Shown: in pieces, positions 13,235-16,050 of the stretch
Numbering within the stretch: position 1 is the first letter of the stretch
Layout of the letters: each line of letters starts with the position of its first letter
Assembly: GCA_035942915.1 (NCBI GenBank)
Contig: DASZCR010000052.1
Location: forward strand, 1-16,050
Source of the DNA: DASZCR01 sp035942915
GTDB lineage: Bacteria; Acidobacteriota; Blastocatellia; Pyrinomonadales; Pyrinomonadaceae
DNA: 16,050 bases
Direction: 5' to 3'
Notes under the pieces: model-generated
Told to the model about the DNA's origin: nothing
The model's input: the letters and a program-made list of their open reading frames with translations, nothing else
Database searches by the model: none
Program-made: the position numbers and the translations under genes

Positions 13235-16050
13235 CTAAGGGGCAGAAGAGACAACCTCCTTGCGAAGTTGCCGCACGTCGGGGCGCGTTGTGTAGGTATC
13301 CCACGTTTGCGCGCCCCACAAGGCTTCTAGTCTCGTGAGAACGTCTGCGGCGCGAGCCACGTGCTCGCGCGCGCTGGCGGCATCGCCTGTGCGCCGACTC
13401 GCGCGAGCGAGCAGGGCATGAGCGCGCCATTCGGATTCGGCGTGGCCGTAGCGTGCGAAAATCTCCTGTGCCTGCCGCGCCGCGTCAATTGCGCCATGAA
13501 AATCACCGGCCGCGTAGAGCGCCTCGGCCAGCGCCAACCGTGAGAGTCCGATGTGCCAGGGATAGCCCAAAGCCGTTGCCACACGTTCAGACTCTCTGCA
13601 CTCGGCAACGCCCTCGACGACCGCGCCCGTGTATGCGAGACCGACGCCGAGCGCACGCCGCATCTCCATCTCGGTCTCTTTGCTGTCGTTCATCTCAAGC
13701 ACACGCCGTGCTCTCGTGACGACCTCCGAGAAGCGGCGCTCGCTCAAAGCGATGTTGGCTTCGACGGAGTGCACCTGCGTCTGCAACTCCTTGTTCGGGC
13801 TTTTGGGATTGGCCGCAATCTCCGCCACCTCCTTGAGCGCGGCGCGCGCCTCATCGTAGCGCCCAAGCTGCCACAGGGCGCGTCCCTGATTGAGCACACC
13901 GTAGGCGATGTAGAGTGGGGATTTTTTAGACCTGTAGATAGTCACGTTCTCGTCGAAGCGCGTGAGCGCCTCTTGAAAACGTTCCTGCTCGTAGAAGACC
14001 AGACCTATCTCGCGCTGGAACTCGGCGACCAGAGTGGTCTGGCCGGACTGCTGCGCCGGGTTGAAATAGGGTTCGAACGTCTTGAGAGCTTCGTCGTAGT
14101 TGCCGCGCTTGCGCCGTTCGCGTGCGAGAAGCATGGCGGCCGAGATGGCTTCGGCGCGGTAGCCTCCCTGTTCGTAGAACTGGCGCGCCTGCTCGACGTA
14201 GCGCAGTCCCTCGTCGCCTCGGTTCTGGCGCAGACACAAACTTCCCAAGTTGACGAGCGCCAGAGCTTCGACCCGCTTTACCTTGTAGGTGCGGGCAAAC
14301 TCAAGCGCGCGATTGAACTGCTTCTCGGCCTCGTCGTGATTGCCGAGCGTCATGTAATGCGTGCCCTGAATGATATAGCCGCGCGCCGTGAGGTTGAAGA
14401 GTCTGGCCGAGTGTGCCAACTCCGTCCCCTCGCGCGCGAAGGCGAGCGCCTGCGTGAGGTCGTTCTCCTTCTGCGCGACGGTGCTCAGTTCGAGGAGCGC
14501 CTGTACCTGCTGCGCCTGATTCCCGGTCGCGCGTGCCTTGTCCAGAGACTCTTGCAGACAACGGCGCGCCTCGGCTCTCTTGTCGAGATGGAGAAAGAGC
14601 TTGCCGCGCTCGAAGAGCACTTCGGCGCGCGCTTCTTCGTTGCCCTGTGCGCTGTAGAGTTGCTCGGCGCGGTCTAGAGCCTCTGCCGCTCCCGCGTAGT
14701 TCTGCAAGCGCCTGTAGAGCGCGCCGAGACGCAGGAAGGCGGTCGCGTAGTTGGGGTCGCCCTCGGCCGCTTTGGTGTAGCTGGCGAGAGCGTTCTCCCA
14801 GTCGTTGTTCTTCTCGTAGGCGCGCCCCAAGTCGACCTGCGCCTGCGGCAGCGCGCCTTCAAGCTGCGCAATCTTTTTGTAGCTCTCGACCGCCTTCGCA
14901 TACTCGCGCGTCACCGTCCACGTGATGGCGTCGAGATAGAGCTTATCGCGTTCGGAGAGCGTGCTGCGGTCGAGGCTGTTGCTGCTGAGGAGTTCGTCGC
15001 GCGCGCGGTCAACGTAGTCGAGTTCGGTCAGCGCCTCGGCCAGACGCGCGTAGGCGAGCACAAACTTCGGGTCGGCTTCGACGGCCTGTTGCAGCAGCGT
15101 GCTGGCCTTCTGATAAGAGCCGTCGCGCATCGCCTCCACGCCCTTGTTGTAGAGGGCGAGGGCGGCGTCGAGCGGCTTGTGCGCGGGCGTGCGTTGCCAG
15201 TAGGAGAAGCCCCAGACGACGGCGAGGACGACGGCGATGGCGGCCATCAGCGCGAGCGGCGAGATGCGCGGACGCCTCAGCGTGTCGGAGATGGTCGTCA
15301 GCGCGCTCTTGCCGAGCGTCGCGCCGGGCGACGTGAGCCGTCGCGTGCGCGCCGTGTCGTACTGCGAGAGGCGGACGCCGATGCGGCGCAAGTCTTCGGC
15401 CATCTCGTCGGCCTTCTGGTAGCGGTCTTCGGGACGCTTGGCGAGCGCACGCAGCACGACGCGGTCGAGTTCGATGGGCACGCGCGGGTTGAACTTCGAC
15501 GGAGGCTCCGGGTCGAAGTGGAGCACCTGCGCGCCGATTTCAATGACGTTCGAGCCGGAGAAGGCGGGGCGTCCGGCGACGCACTCGTAGAGCAGCGCGC
15601 CGAGCGCGAAGATGTCGCTGCGGCCATCGACGGCCGCGCCGCGCGCCTGTTCGGGCGAGAGGTAGAGCGGCGTGCCGATGACGACATCGCTCCTCGTGCG
15701 TATCGCAAACTCCGGGAGCGTGCCGCGCTTGCCGTCGTCCGGCAGCACGCCTTCGAGTTGTTTGGCGAGTCCGAAGTCGAGCACCTTGACCTCGTCCTGC
15801 TCTGTCAGATGGATGTTCGAGGGTTTGATGTCACGGTGGACGATGCCGCGCTTGTGCGCGACGGCGAGCGCCTCGGCCACCTGCTCGACGATGCGGACGG
15901 CCTGTCCGAGCGTCAGCCCGCTCGTCATCAGACGGTCGCTCAAACTCTGTCCCGTGACCAACTCCATCACGATGTAGGGCTGGCCCTCGTCCGTCTCGCC
16001 GTAGTCGTAGACGGCGGCGATGTTCTTGTGCTTGAGCGCCGAGACGGGGC
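13235..16050 (-). CDS. Membrane Ser/Thr protein kinase with long TPR region (5' end outside window)
   Basis: This is a Hanks-type kinase joined through one membrane helix to a large TPR domain. The frame is open to the right edge, so the ATP-binding loop and the VAIK lysine are not visible. The seen part begins within the N-lobe (LKHKNIAAVYDYG) and includes the catalytic loop HRDIKPSN (about 15815-15838), the DFG loop (LDFGLAK), and the activation/P+1 segment GTPLYLSPEQARG, all intact. A juxtamembrane part leads to a helix (ISPLALMAAIAVVLAVVWGF, about 15200-15260). About 640 residues of TPR-like helical pairs then run to the stop TAG at 13235. The TPR part would lie on the far side of the membrane from the kinase, as a sensor or protein-binding arm. 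This layout is common in Acidobacteriota. It is followed after 40 bases by a 68-aa protein gene. At least 937 residues lie inside the window. Confidence 0.93.
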   Translation of the reverse strand, partial: PVSALKHKNIAAVYDYGETDEGQPYIVMELVTGQSLSDRLMTSGLTLGQAVRIVEQVAEALAVAHKRGIVHRDIKPSNIHLTEQDEVKVLDFGLAKQLEGVLPDDGKRGTLPEFAIRTRSDVVIGTPLYLSPEQARGAAVDGRSDIFALGALLYECVAGRPAFSGSNVIEIGAQVLHFDPEPPSKFNPRVPIELDRVVLRALAKRPEDRYQKADEMAEDLRRIGVRLSQYDTARTRRLTSPGATLGKSALTTISDTLRRPRISPLALMAAIAVVLAVVWGFSYWQRTPAHKPLDAALALYNKGVEAMRDGSYQKASTLLQQAVEADPKFVLAYARLAEALTELDYVDRARDELLSSNSLDRSTLSERDKLYLDAITWTVTREYAKAVESYKKIAQLEGALPQAQVDLGRAYEKNNDWENALASYTKAAEGDPNYATAFLRLGALYRRLQNYAGAAEALDRAEQLYSAQGNEEARAEVLFERGKLFLHLDKRAEARRCLQESLDKARATGNQAQQVQALLELSTVAQKENDLTQALAFAREGTELAHSARLFNLTARGYIIQGTHYMTLGNHDEAEKQFNRALEFARTYKVKRVEALALVNLGSLCLRQNRGDEGLRYVEQARQFYEQGGYRAEAISAAMLLARERRKRGNYDEALKTFEPYFNPAQQSGQTTLVAEFQREIGLVFYEQERFQEALTRFDENVTIYRSKKSPLYIAYGVLNQGRALWQLGRYDEARAALKEVAEIAANPKSPNKELQTQVHSVEANIALSERRFSEVVTRARRVLEMNDSKETEMEMRRALGVGLAYTGAVVEGVAECRESERVATALGYPWHIGLSRLALAEALYAAGDFHGAIDAARQAQEIFARYGHAESEWRAHALLARASRRTGDAASAREHVARAADVLTRLEALWGAQTWDTYTTRPDVRQLRKEVVSSAP

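Noticed and set aside
13553..14677. Plus-strand frame (374 codons) opposite the TPR region
   Set aside because: Mirrors the repeated TPR coding on the other strand; leucine-rich look comes from complementing that repeat.

Overview
The window is GC-rich, densely coded DNA from a bacterium that is most likely a member of the Acidobacteriota, perhaps class Blastocatellia (the Chloracidobacterium/Pyrinomonas side). This rests on gene content: paired MacB-type permeases, a membrane Ser/Thr kinase fused to a very long TPR region, a zinc-ribbon membrane protein, a secreted carboxypeptidase-regulatory-like domain protein, and ergothioneine genes. It is an inference, because no rRNA or marker gene is present.

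Layout, left to right. At 55-2646 (minus) two MacB/FtsX-type ABC permeases lie in tandem, separated by a heptanucleotide-repeat hairpin. At 2836-3390 (minus) is a zinc-ribbon protein with two membrane segments, followed by a classic intrinsic terminator. At 3501-9825 is the centrepiece: egtB (minus) diverges from a plus-strand run of egtD, a GCS2-type glutamate-cysteine ligase (egtA-like), an ABC ATPase, and a permease fused to a substrate-binding domain. The last two have the architecture of the ergothioneine transporter EgtV/EgtU and are coupled by an ATGA overlap. A very strong hairpin at 9817-9890 closes this run. At 9902-10306 (minus) is a small secreted carboxypeptidase-regulatory-like protein. 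A 430-base divergent regulatory region follows, then a GlsB/YeaQ-type membrane protein (10737-11012, plus). At 11080-12885 (plus) is a large FAD-dependent protein resembling the CruA/CruP lycopene-cyclase family. It meets, across a hairpin at 12925-12964, a minus-strand unit made of a kinase-TPR protein (13235 to beyond the right edge) and a 68-residue beta-rich protein.

How the genes work together. EgtD trimethylates histidine to hercynine; EgtA would supply gamma-glutamylcysteine; EgtB joins hercynine to the thiol donor as a sulfoxide. The adjoining transporter would move ergothioneine or a related betaine. Biosynthesis and an EgtUV-like transporter in one locus is the most interesting feature here. 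No egtC (amidohydrolase) or egtE (C-S lyase) is visible. The egtB/egtD promoters appear to overlap back to back and are flanked by two small dyads, which suggests joint control.

No tRNA, rRNA, CRISPR array, insertion sequence or phage gene was seen. Long open frames antisense to the genes above are treated as GC-driven shadows.
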